Shown: positions 17,825-27,202, numbered from the stretch's first letter. The stretch is 64,000 nt of DNA from Vibrio ulleungensis (GCF_016900875.1 NZ_JAFEUM010000001.1:510918-574917), one strand, 5' to 3'. Made by a program: numbers and translations. The notes: generated by a model from the letters alone, not told the origin.

Positions 17825-18493
17825 ATGAGTGAGACAAGGATACTCTATGGCTATTGGCGTTCGTCCGCCGCTTACCGAGTGCGTATTGGGTTGAATATAA
17901 AGCAACTTACCTACCAGTCTAAGTCGGTGCATCTTGTGAGAAATGGTGGCGAGCAGCACGGCGCCAGTTTTCAGCGGCTCAATGCCAGTGAGTTGGTGCC
18001 GGTTTTGGTGGATGGCGAGGTGAGACTGAATCAGTCATTAGCCATTCTACAATATCTTGATGAGCACTACCCCAAAGTCCCACTGATCCCCGAAAAATCG
18101 CCCTTGCGATATACGGCTTTAGCCATGGCGCAAGATATTGCGATGGAGATCCATCCTCTTAATAATCTGCGAGTGCTGCAGTATTTGGAGAGGGAAATGT
18201 CTTGTAAGCAAGAGGCAAAAATGGCGTGGATCCATCACTGGATCCACCAAGGGTTTGCTGCGCTAGAAGCGAAGCTTAGCAATCACCGTAACACTCAGGG
18301 TGATACCATTTTTAGCCTGACGGACTCACCAAGTATTGTTGACGTCTGCTTGGTGCCGCAAGTCTATAACGCGCAGCGTTTTGCTGTCGATATGTCACCG
18401 TATCCATTGATTAACTCGATTGTTGAAGCCTGCAATCAGTTGCCATCTTTTGTTGATGCAATACCTGAAAGTCAAGAAGATGCGCAAGCTTAA
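17825..18493 (+). CDS. maiA: Maleylacetoacetate isomerase (zeta-class GST)
   Basis: A 222-aa glutathione-dependent cis-trans isomerase converting maleylacetoacetate to fumarylacetoacetate. The zeta-GST signature is at the N-terminus (YGYWRSSAAYRVRIGLNIK, with catalytic SSA near residues 13-15), then ELVPVLVDGEVRLNQSLAILQYLDE for glutathione binding and IHPLNNLRVLQYL in the helical domain. It starts 1 bp after fahA and is the last gene of the operon. Confidence 0.95.
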   Translation: MSETRILYGYWRSSAAYRVRIGLNIKQLTYQSKSVHLVRNGGEQHGASFQRLNASELVPVLVDGEVRLNQSLAILQYLDEHYPKVPLIPEKSPLRYTALAMAQDIAMEIHPLNNLRVLQYLEREMSCKQEAKMAWIHHWIHQGFAALEAKLSNHRNTQGDTIFSLTDSPSIVDVCLVPQVYNAQRFAVDMSPYPLINSIVEACNQLPSFVDAIPESQEDAQA

Positions 18494-18567
18494 CAACTGA
18501 GGCAAGTGGCTGCACTCAACTGGTTTATCCAATACCTTGGAATACCTTGGGTAGCCAACGCCCCGGG

Positions 18568-18601
18568 TAGGCACTTCTGCTTTTCATTCTTGAAGTGCCT
18601 A
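18568..18601 (+). terminator. Hairpin after maiA
   Basis: Ten-bp perfect stem TAGGCACTTC / GAAGTGCCTA with a 14-nt loop, 74 bp after maiA. No T-run follows, so intrinsic termination is uncertain. A tandem AATACCTTGG direct repeat lies nearby at about 18531-18550. Confidence 0.4.
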
Positions 18602-18731
18602 ACGGGTTTAACGAACTGATCAAGATAACAGCCGTTTTGAGGCCAGTTCTTCCTTGTTCTTTTCTGACTCTATTAGGAACGACAAGAAGCAAGACTCATC
18701 ACCAAGGCAGGCTGTCATTTTCCGTGCTTGG

Positions 18732-19121
18732 TTAGTTCGGTGAATTCAAACCCATTCGGTTTCCTTCGCAGTCGTGGAAAATAGCAAAATAACCGCTTTC
18801 GTCTGCATGGGGCGTTTTGGGGGTAATGATCTTACCACCATTTTTTACCACCTCATCAAGAATACTCGAGAGATTGTCGCCACCATTTAAGTATAGCGTT
18901 ACGCCATTGGAGGAAGGGCTAAGCCCGTCTTGTTTTAAGATTAGGCCAACGACAGCCTGGTTTTCATAAGGGAAGACACCCATTTCCATACCGGGCATCT
19001 CAAATTTCTCTATATTGATGTTCAGGATCGCTTGGTAGAAATTGATCGCTCTTGAAATATCCAATGCTGGGATTTCAAAAATCGACACATAGCTATTCAC
19101 ATCTTGTCCATTTTCGCTCAT
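18732..19121 (-). CDS. VOC-superfamily (glyoxalase/bleomycin-resistance-like) protein
   Basis: A 129-aa single-module protein with the paired beta-alpha-beta-beta-beta pattern of the vicinal-oxygen-chelate fold (VSIFEIPALDISRAINFYQAIL; GYFAIFHDCEGNRMGL). It matches the PhnB/YaeR-like group often called glyoxalase-like. GGAGA precedes the ATG. An AraC regulator of a type often linked to VOC proteins lies upstream on the same strand. The substrate is unknown. Confidence 0.85.
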   Translation of the reverse strand: MSENGQDVNSYVSIFEIPALDISRAINFYQAILNINIEKFEMPGMEMGVFPYENQAVVGLILKQDGLSPSSNGVTLYLNGGDNLSSILDEVVKNGGKIITPKTPHADESGYFAIFHDCEGNRMGLNSPN

Positions 19122-19328
19122 CGCTGAGTCTCCTTTTTCCTTAGTTTACCTAGTTCATTTATGTACGAGAGTAGAAACGATGGCTAATAATCATCGTTGC
19201 TTATTTCCCAAATAGCGGTGGTCCGCTGTATTACGATTTAGCTCGTCTCATCGACAGCAACTGACTGCATTGAAGTAAAGATTACTCAGGCGACAGAAAG
19301 AGGAATTGTAAAAATGCGACAGACGAAC

Positions 19329-20141
19329 CTATTTATAAAATAGTGAAGACAGAGCCATGCTTTCATTGCCCACAAACTCTTTTGGACTCACTCCAGTAAA
19401 CTCTTTGAAATCTTTAATGAAATGCGATTGATCGTAATAACTGTTCTGATGCGCAATTTGCGTTAAGTCTTCACCCTCGTTAAGCATTGCCTTTAACGCA
19501 CTTTGAAGGCGAATCAATTTACCTAACTGTTTTGGGCTAACACCAATCTGTTTGATGAACTTGCGCTCAAGTTGCCTTCTTTTGGATAGGTTATCTTTGA
19601 GTATAGTGTTAATGGGCGTGCTGCCATTGGAGGCGAAGAGCGTGTCTAGCGTTGATTTGACGATGGTATCAATGGTTGTGCTGTCATTGAGTTTGTCGAT
19701 TAGAAATGACTCAATGATCTCTATTCGCTGCTCGGTATTTTTGGCGTGGATGATGTCTTGCTCGAGTTTATTGGCTGTTACTTCGTCAAATAATTGCGCT
19801 AAAGGGGTCTCAGTATTTGCCAATGCGTTAATAGGCACGCTCACAAAGTTGGCAAATCCATAAGGGTAGAATCGGATCGCAAATGTATCCACAGACCCAG
19901 TAGGCTCTATAAAAAAAGGCTCGATGGTGTGCCCCAAAATCAACGCTCTGGGTTGTATTATGACATCGCCTTGTGAAGTGTATCTTTTGATGTCATCGCC
20001 AAGTATGAACGCCATTTCGATGGTGCCGTCAGGAATAATACGTTGTTTTTCCGGATGATCCGTTTTAGGGACTTTCAAGGTCCAGTAGCAACTGATTAGC
20101 GGCTCTAGGTCTGGGTGTGGTTGAAAGGTTTGATAATCCAT
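19329..20141 (-). CDS. AraC-family transcriptional regulator
   Basis: A 270-aa regulator with an N-terminal sensing domain of the DUF6597 type (FQPHPDLEPLISCYWTLKV ... FAIRFYPYGFANFVSVP) and a C-terminal double HTH (SKRRQLERKFIKQIGVSPKQLGKLIRLQ; IAHQNSYYDQSHFIKDFKEFTGVSPKEF). It probably regulates the VOC gene downstream or itself. The same architecture is seen in the truncated AraC gene at the window start. Confidence 0.88.
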   Translation of the reverse strand: MDYQTFQPHPDLEPLISCYWTLKVPKTDHPEKQRIIPDGTIEMAFILGDDIKRYTSQGDVIIQPRALILGHTIEPFFIEPTGSVDTFAIRFYPYGFANFVSVPINALANTETPLAQLFDEVTANKLEQDIIHAKNTEQRIEIIESFLIDKLNDSTTIDTIVKSTLDTLFASNGSTPINTILKDNLSKRRQLERKFIKQIGVSPKQLGKLIRLQSALKAMLNEGEDLTQIAHQNSYYDQSHFIKDFKEFTGVSPKEFVGNESMALSSLFYK

Positions 20142-20249
20142 AGTTGTACTTTCTCCTACGTTTCAATGACGCCACGTGATTCTCTATCAATGCTATCAGG
20201 TTGTTAACCCAGCGACTGTTGGTAAACTAAGCAAAAGTGAGAATCGACA

Positions 20250-22271
20250 CTAGATGGCAATAATCTGCTCAATCTCTTGCAGCACCTCTGCGTTAGCGAT
20301 AGCGCCAAGGTTTTCAACACTTTTACCATTAACCACCTGCTTTGCCGCCAGTTCTACCAGCTTGCCCGAACGCGTTTTTGGCACGTCACTGATCGCGAAT
20401 ATCTGACTAGGCACATGCCTTGGTGAGCAACATGATTTGAGCTTGCTTTTAATGGCTGTGCGTATTTCATCACTTAAGGTTATGCCTTGCTGCAGTTGCA
20501 CAAACAACCAAATTTGCTCGTTGCGGTCGATTTCTTTACCGACGGCGATGGAATCGACAACGCCTTCTATGGTGTTTACTTGCTGATAGATTTCGGCTGT
20601 GCCGATTCTTATTCCGCCAGGGTTAAGCGTGGTGTCGCCTCGACCATAAAACAGGTAGCCTCCGTTGACGCTGTGCTCTACCTCGTCACTATGGTGCCAA
20701 ACATTGTCGAACTTATCCCAATAGGTGCTGTGATAGCGCTCGCCGCTGTCGTTCCAAAAACCTGTTGGGAAGTTAGGCAGGGAGTTTGCGCATACCAGTT
20801 CACCTCGTTGTTGTTTGACTGGGAGGCCGTCGGCATTGAAGACTTTAACATCAATACCTAGCCCCGCTTGCTGGCATTCGCCGCGATAAACTGGGGATAT
20901 AGGGTTACCTAAAACAAAGCAGCCGCAAATATCGGTGCCACCCGAAATAGACGCTAAGTGCAGATCTTGTTTGATATGCTTGTAGACGTAATCAAACTGC
21001 TCGGGATAGAGCACAGACCCTGTCGAGCAGAGAGTTTTTAAGTGAGGAAGTGAATGGCTGTTGATAGGAGAAAGTTGAGCTTTTTCAATCGCTTCTAAAT
21101 ACTTGGCTGACGTTCCAAATGTAGATACTTCGGCGCGCTGCGCTAAATCCCACAAGACGTTTGCTTGCGGATACACAGGGCTACCATCAAAGATCACCAA
21201 ACAGGCACCGCTCGCAAGCGCAGAAACGTGCCAATTCCACATCATCCAACCACAAGTGGTGTAGTAAAATACGCGATCATTCGGTTTAATGTCACAATGC
21301 AGCTGGTGCTCTTTTAAATGGTTAAGCGTGGTCCCGCCGACGGAATGGACAATGCATTTGGGCTTACCTGTTGTACCGGAAGAATAGAGAACAAACAGAG
21401 CGCTATTGAAGTCAACTCGGGTAAATTGCAGCGGCTGTGGTTCAAAGAGGTGGAGGATCTGTGGCCAGTATTGGGTGTGTGAGCTGGGTTGTTCGCTACC
21501 CAGTTTCAATTCAACACTCTGCTCCTGATAAGTCTCCTGTGTTAGGTAAGGGATAGTGCAAACATGCTGCAGCTCATTTAACTGTGCAATAATTTGCTGA
21601 TTTTTGTTGGCCATATCGAACGTCTTGCCATTAAAAGTGTAGCCATCGCAGGTAAACAGTACCTTGGGTTTCACTTGGCCAAATCGTTCAATGACACTCT
21701 CTACACCAAAGTCTGGTGATGTGGATGTCCAAGTCGCTCCTAAGCTGGTAGTGGCCAGCATAGCGATCACGGTTTGTGGGAGATAAGGGGTATAGGCTGC
21801 AACCACATCGCCTTGTTGTACGCCACACTCTTTGAGCCACTGCTGTACACACGAGACTTTCTCTCTTAGCGCTTGCCAGGAATATACTTGCTTCTCGCCC
21901 CGTTCATTTTCAAACCATATCGCACTATCAGCTGGCGATGCCTTACTTGCATTCAGTAAGTTTTCGGCATAATTAACTTGAGCATTTGGGAACCACAGCG
22001 AATCGCGATGCGACTGTGGCTGCTTCCAGCGGCTTTCGCCTTGGGTTAATACCCTGTCACCTTGCAAGCCAATCATTTCAGTGAACTGCCAAACATTTTG
22101 CCAAAACGCTTCTGGCTGCTGCACAGACCATTGATGAAGATCTTGGTAACGCAACAGTGCACTGCTGAATTCAACACCCTGCCGTTCAAGGCTATGCATA
22201 AATTTGGTTAGGTTGGCTTGTTCAATACGCTGACTACTTGGTTGCCAAATGGGCTCTCTACTTTGGTACAT
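20250..22271 (-). CDS. aacS: Acetoacetyl-CoA synthetase
   Basis: A 673-aa ANL-superfamily ligase that activates acetoacetate with CoA and ATP. The AMP-binding P-loop reads VLYSSGTTGKPKCIVH, followed by FYYTTCGWMMWNW and GGTDICGCFV, characteristic of acetoacetate-CoA ligases rather than acetyl-CoA synthetases. The C-terminal lysine region is DVPKTRSGKLVELAAKQVV. It is divergent from phhA across a 200-bp gap carrying a TyrR-type box. Context makes sense: it uses the acetoacetate released by fumarylacetoacetase, joining tyrosine breakdown to central metabolism. Confidence 0.95.
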   Translation of the reverse strand: MYQSREPIWQPSSQRIEQANLTKFMHSLERQGVEFSSALLRYQDLHQWSVQQPEAFWQNVWQFTEMIGLQGDRVLTQGESRWKQPQSHRDSLWFPNAQVNYAENLLNASKASPADSAIWFENERGEKQVYSWQALREKVSCVQQWLKECGVQQGDVVAAYTPYLPQTVIAMLATTSLGATWTSTSPDFGVESVIERFGQVKPKVLFTCDGYTFNGKTFDMANKNQQIIAQLNELQHVCTIPYLTQETYQEQSVELKLGSEQPSSHTQYWPQILHLFEPQPLQFTRVDFNSALFVLYSSGTTGKPKCIVHSVGGTTLNHLKEHQLHCDIKPNDRVFYYTTCGWMMWNWHVSALASGACLVIFDGSPVYPQANVLWDLAQRAEVSTFGTSAKYLEAIEKAQLSPINSHSLPHLKTLCSTGSVLYPEQFDYVYKHIKQDLHLASISGGTDICGCFVLGNPISPVYRGECQQAGLGIDVKVFNADGLPVKQQRGELVCANSLPNFPTGFWNDSGERYHSTYWDKFDNVWHHSDEVEHSVNGGYLFYGRGDTTLNPGGIRIGTAEIYQQVNTIEGVVDSIAVGKEIDRNEQIWLFVQLQQGITLSDEIRTAIKSKLKSCCSPRHVPSQIFAISDVPKTRSGKLVELAAKQVVNGKSVENLGAIANAEVLQEIEQIIAI

Positions 22272-22364
22272 TCCGCTCTCTTTAACAAAACTTTAACTTT
22301 TTCAGTCTGGTATGTCGGCATTAGAAAGTCAAAAGCCTAATGAAATAAGCATTCAGCAAAAGAG

Positions 22365-22382
22365 TGTAAACAAAATGTTACA
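22365..22382. promoter_or_regulatory. TyrR-type box between aacS and phhA
   Basis: TGTAAACAAAATGTTACA fits TGTAAA-N6-TTTACA at 11 of 12 consensus positions. It lies 90 bp before phhA and 94 bp before aacS, so one site could serve both divergent genes. It is almost identical, in reverse orientation, to the box before hpd. Confidence 0.75.
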
Positions 22383-22471
22383 GATCGGCGGTTTGCAAAA
22401 AACGCTTCGAAATGGCACTTATAAAAAAGTCAGGATAGTTTTAAAGGGAGACATGCATAAGGAGATGTTTA

Positions 22472-23266
22472 GTGACGCAATATCAATCTAAACCCGTGAG
22501 CAAAGAGGGGTGGGTAGAGTGGAGTCGTGAAGACGACGCCATTTGGCACGATTTGGTGACAAAGCAGCTGGCCATTGTAGAAGGGCGCGCTTGTGACGCG
22601 TATTTGCAGGGTTTGACTTTACTCGATCTACCAACGGACCGAGTGCCTCAGTTACCAGAGATAAACAAAGTGCTAAATGAAACGACAGGTTGGCAAGTAG
22701 AGCCAGTTCCTGCGTTGATAGACTTTGACCGTTTTTTTGATTTGCTTGCCAACAAACGATTTCCCGTGGCGACCTTTTTACGAACGCGAGACGAATTCGA
22801 TTATTTACAGGAGCCGGACTTCTTTCATGAAATCTTTGGGCATTGCGCAATGTTAACCAATACCGACTTCGCTGCTTTTACCGAGCACTATGGAAAACTA
22901 GGGCAATTGGCGACGCCCAAACAGCGCGCTTATCTGGCTCGTTTGTACTGGTTTACGGTTGAGTTTGGCTTAGTCAAAGAAGAGCATGCACTGAAAATTT
23001 ATGGAGGTGGCATTTTGTCGTCTCCAGCAGAAACCCTTTATGCGCTCGAAGGCAGCGCTGCTATCCGTGATGAGTTTGATATTCAAACTGTTCTAAGGAC
23101 CCCTTATCGCATCGATATCATACAACCTAAATATTATGTGATAGAGACGCTGTCTGACCTGTTTAAGATCAGCCAGTGCAACCTATTACAGCAAACGGAT
23201 CTCGCGATTGAAGCAGGATTACTACCACCACTTTTTGAACCTAAGGAATCAGTACATGTTGAATGA
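22472..23266 (+). CDS. phhA: Phenylalanine 4-monooxygenase
   Basis: A 264-aa pterin-dependent aromatic amino acid hydroxylase making tyrosine from phenylalanine. The iron triad is visible: H119 and H124 in [11 protein letters not shown], and E164 in TVEFGL. It starts with GTG at 22472, preceded by AAGGAGA. Its end overlaps phhB by 11 bp, matching the known phhA-phhB pairing in which the second protein regenerates the pterin cofactor. In Pseudomonas the homologous operon is controlled by PhhR, a TyrR relative. Confidence 0.96.
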   Translation: MTQYQSKPVSKEGWVEWSREDDAIWHDLVTKQLAIVEGRACDAYLQGLTLLDLPTDRVPQLPEINKVLNETTGWQVEPVPALIDFDRFFDLLANKRFPVATFLRTRDEFDYLQEPDFFHEIFGHCAMLTNTDFAAFTEHYGKLGQLATPKQRAYLARLYWFTVEFGLVKEEHALKIYGGGILSSPAETLYALEGSAAIRDEFDIQTVLRTPYRIDIIQPKYYVIETLSDLFKISQCNLLQQTDLAIEAGLLPPLFEPKESVHVE

Positions 23267-23594
23267 ACTAAAATGCGAAGCCTGCAGTATCGATGCAATT
23301 GCTCTCAACAATGAGGAGCAACAATCGTTGTTATTGGAGCTATCTGAATGGCAGATAATGGATAGAGAGGGCATCTCGCAGCTTGAAAAAGTGTATACGT
23401 TTAAAAACTTTAAGCTGGCGTGGGCATTCAGCAATAGAATAGCCGAATTAGCGGAAGACGAGTTTCATCACCCTTCGATATTGTTGGAGTGGGGTAAAGT
23501 CACCGTGACGTGGTGGAGCCACTCGATTAAGGGCCTGCATAAGAACGACTTTATCTGCGCCTCACGTTGTGATGCTTTGGTTGAGGGTGAGTAA
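23256..23594 (+). CDS. phhB: Pterin-4a-carbinolamine dehydratase
   Basis: A 112-aa PCD/DCoH family enzyme that dehydrates the 4a-hydroxypterin made by PhhA. The signature region is [41 protein letters not shown], containing the catalytic His-His pair and the final histidine. The start is the ATG at 23256 with AAGGA nine nt upstream; the frame is open earlier, but that part is inside phhA. Confidence 0.95.
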   Translation: MLNELKCEACSIDAIALNNEEQQSLLLELSEWQIMDREGISQLEKVYTFKNFKLAWAFSNRIAELAEDEFHHPSILLEWGKVTVTWWSHSIKGLHKNDFICASRCDALVEGE

Positions 23595-23739
23595 ATTTTA
23601 GCTTGATTATGCGTATGAAAACAAAAACAGTGTTGCTTCTGGGCTTGCAATGGGCGTGGCCCGAATATTTGTTTTTGTGCCCATTCGCCTTGTGTTACCT
23701 AATAGCAAAGTGATTGAAGAAAAATCATACAGGTGAGTA

Positions 23740-24708
23740 TTACCCATTTAACCAAGGAGCTAGCGCAATTTTTGTCATCTTTCGAGCCTGTGCTCGTTTG
23801 ATGGCGTTTTGGGCCTCAGAGTGGTGGGACTTGATCTTATCTTCACACACATAGATACCAGAGGCATTATTAAAATGCGATGAGATTGCTAGCCTTACTA
23901 TGCGATCGGCACCTACCACAGTTGGTGACGCTGCATAGTGCATCACGTACTTCATTATCTTCTCTGTTCCCTCTAAATGATTAAGAAGATTAGAGCGTAT
24001 GTGACCAGGGCAAAGCGAGTTAACTGTGACCTCTATATTAGCCAACTCATTAGCCAGATCGATAGTAAACATATTCATAGAGAGCTTTGACTCCACGTAG
24101 CTGTTATCCGAAACAAAGTTAGCTCTAGACTGAATATCGTCAAAATCGATGTTGGCAATAAACTCAGTGTTAGTTGTCAGGTTAACGATGCGCGCAGGCG
24201 CCGACGCCTTAATTCGCTCTAAAAGCAGTTCAGTGAGCAATCGGGGGCCAAAGTAGTTAATAGCCCAGTTAGTTTCAAAGCCATCACTAGTGACTACGGG
24301 TTTAGTCATGTTAATACCCGCATTATTGACCAAGATATCTATCTTAGTGTGATTAGCCAGAATACGTTCTGCACATGCTTTGACGCTGTCCATTGATGCA
24401 AGATCACATATCTCTAGCGTAATATTTCCTGCTGATGGAGAAACATGAAGCGATTGAATCTGTGCATTTGCTTTTTCTGGGTTTCGGCTAAGAAGCACGA
24501 TGTTTGCTCCCATCTCGTAAAGCATTTCAACGGCTACTTGGCCAATACCGTCTGTGCCACCGGTAAACACAATGGTTTTTCCTAATAAGTCTTTGTCCAT
24601 CTCAGGAACTGCATATTGCGTATTGGGAACTCTTCTTTGGGGGACAAATAATTTGAGCAAGATTCGAGTTTTATCATCGAGTAGTGGCATAGTTTTGTTC
24701 TCTGTCAT
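23740..24708 (-). CDS. Short-chain dehydrogenase/reductase
   Basis: A 322-aa NAD(P)-dependent oxidoreductase with a classical SDR core. The dinucleotide motif is TGGTDGIG, the structural motif NNAG, and the catalytic tyrosine-lysine pair is in SYVESK. An N-terminal extension of about 45 residues precedes the Rossmann fold (LLKLFVPQRRVP). It resembles retinol-dehydrogenase/WW-domain-oxidoreductase-like SDRs. The substrate is unknown. It starts about 600 bp from the first shared operator of the envelope block, with another gene in between. Confidence 0.85.
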   Translation of the reverse strand: MTENKTMPLLDDKTRILLKLFVPQRRVPNTQYAVPEMDKDLLGKTIVFTGGTDGIGQVAVEMLYEMGANIVLLSRNPEKANAQIQSLHVSPSAGNITLEICDLASMDSVKACAERILANHTKIDILVNNAGINMTKPVVTSDGFETNWAINYFGPRLLTELLLERIKASAPARIVNLTTNTEFIANIDFDDIQSRANFVSDNSYVESKLSMNMFTIDLANELANIEVTVNSLCPGHIRSNLLNHLEGTEKIMKYVMHYAASPTVVGADRIVRLAISSHFNNASGIYVCEDKIKSHHSEAQNAIKRAQARKMTKIALAPWLNG

Positions 24709-24765
24709 TTAACAACGATGTCATAGTAAAAAATCAACCGTGTTGTTACTTATACATTTCAAAAC

Positions 24766-25110
24766 TTAACTTATCGATTTTACGGTTGGTGCTAATTTGT
24801 GGGGATCGGTCAGATGGCGGCCATATTCGTAGTTGAGTCGATAACCTAAGCCACCATTTAAACTAACGAGTTCTCCGTAATAGTTATGTGTATCAAGATC
24901 TTCTTTCGCAACGTAGCCAAAAATCACTCCATAATTATTTGATGTAGCAAGTCCCACTTGGAGACCAAAATCAAAGCCCTCGTTGCCATATCCAACTTCT
25001 GCTGCTGAGTAGAGGCCATGTGAGTCAGAAAATGAAACATGTTGCGAAGCGACCGTAGAGAACGCCAATAATGATGCCAATATTCCAAGTGTGGTTTTTG
25101 CCTTTTTCAC
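24766..25110 (-). CDS. Small exported protein, possible beta-barrel fragment
   Basis: A 114-aa protein if started at the GTG at 25110, which has AAGGAAAA six nt upstream and gives a good signal peptide (KKAKTTLGILASLLAFSTVASQ). An upstream in-frame ATG would put the signal 21 residues inward. The mature part alternates aromatic and small residues (GYGNEGFDFGLQVGLA, NYGVIFGYVAKEDLD), as in outer-membrane strands, but it is too short for a full barrel. It may be truncated or a small periplasmic protein. It is divergent from the secDF2 unit across operator pair A. Confidence 0.6.
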   Translation of the reverse strand: MKKAKTTLGILASLLAFSTVASQHVSFSDSHGLYSAAEVGYGNEGFDFGLQVGLATSNNYGVIFGYVAKEDLDTHNYYGELVSLNGGLGYRLNYEYGRHLTDPHKLAPTVKSIS

Positions 25111-25180
25111 GGTGTTTTCCTTGGTAATCCCCTCATATAGTTGACGAGGAGAATCATATTGCTTGGTAAACATCCTGGAT

Positions 25181-25252
25181 ACGAGTTTGAGAAATTCAAA
25201 TTTGAAGGCTCTTTCTTACTTCTAACTACAATAATGAATTTCTCTAATTCAT
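25181..25252. promoter_or_regulatory. Operator pair A (shared palindrome) before secDF2
   Basis: Two copies of the local motif ATGAATT-N5-AATTCAT. A1 is ACGAGTT-TGAGA-AATTCAA (25181-25199), followed by ATTTG. A2 is a perfect palindrome, ATGAATT-TCTCT-AATTCAT (25234-25252). Centres are 53 bp apart. A2 ends two bases before TTGACG at 25255, a possible -35 for the downstream unit. Related sites occur at 28384, 36748, 38576 and 40851. Confidence 0.7.
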
Positions 25253-25313
25253 AGTTGACGCCAATGAAAGAGTAAATAATGACCTTACAATTCGAAACTC
25301 AAAGGTCTTTACA

Positions 25314-25436
25314 ATGACTAAAGCATTGATTCTTTACCGTAAAATAGAAATTAAATTAATAGTCGCCATGATGTTTGGTTATGGAGGGGCGATTCTATTT
25401 CTTGCCAAGATGTTGCCTCTATATTCAGGTAAATAG
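25314..25436 (+). CDS. Small membrane protein ahead of secD2 (40 aa)
   Basis: An ORF with AAAGGT seven nt before its ATG, ending two bases before the secD2 start codon, so translational coupling is likely. The peptide has a basic N-terminus and one predicted membrane helix (IVAMMFGYGGAILFLAKML), with a short PLYSGK tail. In V. alginolyticus the gene before secDF2 encodes the export-monitoring arrest peptide VemP; this ORF is much shorter and shows no resemblance I can see. It may be a regulatory nascent peptide or a small SecDF partner. Confidence 0.6.
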   Translation: MTKALILYRKIEIKLIVAMMFGYGGAILFLAKMLPLYSGK

Positions 25437-25438
25437 TA

Positions 25439-27202
25439 ATGAGCATTTTACAACGTACGACCGTTTATATGCTCATTATTCTGCTTGCACTTTTTGCCTT
25501 ACCAAACATCTACCCTGAGTATCCATCATTAAGCTTGAGTAGTAAAAATGGAAACGAGTCCTTAACTCTAGAGAGTTTTCATGAGCAACTATCTCAACTA
25601 AAAATCAAGCCTAGAAGTGTTGAACTCAATGAACAAGAGATTTTGATTCAGTTTAATAGTGCTAAAGACCAAAGTGTTGCTCATAGCCACTTTACGTCGC
25701 TAGGAGCTTTATCTACGACTCTATTGCTTCATTCTACACACCCAAATTGGATGAAAAACATAAAGTTGGAGCCAATGAATCTAGGGTTAGACCTAAGAGG
25801 TGGGGTTCAGCTTACTCTAAATGTAGAATCATCCAAGAGTTATCAAGGATATATAGATTCCTTTGTAGCTGAAATTAGGCATTTCAACAGGCAACTACCC
25901 GTTGATGTTAGAAAGCCATTAGGGAACATATCGATTAATGAGTCTGTGATTTCAATCGAAAATACCTATGGAAATGATGTTAATTTTAAAGAATTGTTGG
26001 TTGGTAATAATGAATGGGAGTTGTCGCGTTCAGAATCAGACATTCTGTTTTCCTTAGACTCGGATACAGTTGAAAGACTTGAGCGTCAGGCGATGCAACA
26101 AACCTTATCTGTTATGCGACAACGCGTTGAAAGTCTGGGTATTACAGAAGCCAACATTCAACAACACGGTCGAAATTTTATTCGCATCGAGCTTCCGGGT
26201 GTACAAGATCCAGATGCGGCTAAATCTTTGATTGGAGCAACCACCAGCATCGCTTTTTATGACGTTGTGGCCCCGCAAAAATCGGGTAACAATTACTTTG
26301 ATTCAAGAGGTGAAAACGTTCGCCTTGCAAATCATCCGATCGTAACAGGAGAGGATATTATTGATTCCTCCGCAACCATTGGAGAGTTTGGACAACCTGA
26401 AGTCAATATAGTTCTGAACAGAACTGGCGGAAACAAAATGTCTCAACATTCGCGTAGCAATATCGGTCAACCAATGGCGACATTGTTTAGTGAATATCAT
26501 GCGAATCAACAAGGTGAGCTTGAGCAAGCTCACGAAGTGATTAGTGTCGCAACTATTCAGTCTCAGTTTGGTTCTAGATTTCGAGTGACAGGGGTCGGAG
26601 ATTTACGAGAAGCGCAAGAGCTTGCTTCTGTTCTTCGATCCGGTGCGCTGACCGTTCCTGTATCAATTATTGACGAACAAATCATAGGTCCAACTCTTGG
26701 TGAGCAAAACATTAAAAATGGTTTAATTGCCGTTGTATTGGGCTTAGCTCTAACGTTTGTGGCTATGGCAACGCTTTACGGGAAGTTTGGGTTGGTTGCT
26801 TGCGGCGCACTAAGTGTGAATATGGTGATGATTGTCGGTTTACTCTCGATAATACCAGGCGTCGCGCTTACTTTGCCCGGTATTGCCGGTTTAGTTCTGA
26901 CAATGGGGATGGCGGTAGATTGCAATGTTCTAGTGTTCGAAAGAATCAAAGAACTGCGTAAGCAAGGAATCCCAGATGCAAAAGCCATTTCACGTGGTTA
27001 TAAAGAGTCTTACTCAACCATTATTGATGCGAACTTAACGTCTCTAATAACCGCAATCGTACTATTTGTGGTTGGGTATGGGGCGGTTAAGGGCTTCGCA
27101 GTTACACTGGGCATCGGTATTGTAACCAGCTTATTTACAGGGCTAATTGTTAGCCAACTATGGATGAAAAAAACGTCACCGCGAGGTCGCCACAATGCGT
27201 AA
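25439..27202 (+). CDS. SecD-family protein translocase subunit (second copy, SecD2)
   Basis: A 587-aa RND-superfamily SecD. It has an N-terminal membrane anchor, the SecD motif LGLDLRGGVQLTLNVE, a large periplasmic P1 head (FIRIELPGVQDPDAAKSLIG) and six C-terminal membrane segments including VLTMGMAVDCNVLVFERIKE. It would use a cation gradient to pull substrates out of SecYEG. A separate location without yajC or tgt suggests it is the second SecDF of vibrios, which in V. alginolyticus uses protons and is induced at low sodium. It overlaps secF2 by 8 bp. Confidence 0.9.
   Translation: MSILQRTTVYMLIILLALFALPNIYPEYPSLSLSSKNGNESLTLESFHEQLSQLKIKPRSVELNEQEILIQFNSAKDQSVAHSHFTSLGALSTTLLLHSTHPNWMKNIKLEPMNLGLDLRGGVQLTLNVESSKSYQGYIDSFVAEIRHFNRQLPVDVRKPLGNISINESVISIENTYGNDVNFKELLVGNNEWELSRSESDILFSLDSDTVERLERQAMQQTLSVMRQRVESLGITEANIQQHGRNFIRIELPGVQDPDAAKSLIGATTSIAFYDVVAPQKSGNNYFDSRGENVRLANHPIVTGEDIIDSSATIGEFGQPEVNIVLNRTGGNKMSQHSRSNIGQPMATLFSEYHANQQGELEQAHEVISVATIQSQFGSRFRVTGVGDLREAQELASVLRSGALTVPVSIIDEQIIGPTLGEQNIKNGLIAVVLGLALTFVAMATLYGKFGLVACGALSVNMVMIVGLLSIIPGVALTLPGIAGLVLTMGMAVDCNVLVFERIKELRKQGIPDAKAISRGYKESYSTIIDANLTSLITAIVLFVVGYGAVKGFAVTLGIGIVTSLFTGLIVSQLWMKKTSPRGRHNA

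Noticed and set aside
18531-18550. Tandem AATACCTTGG repeat after maiA
   Set aside because: Only two short copies; noted in the hairpin entry but too small to treat as a repeat element or site.
24766-25110. Exported protein beside secDF2 considered as a VemP counterpart
   Set aside because: It is on the opposite strand, shorter than VemP and looks like a beta-strand protein; it cannot act as a cis leader for secDF2.
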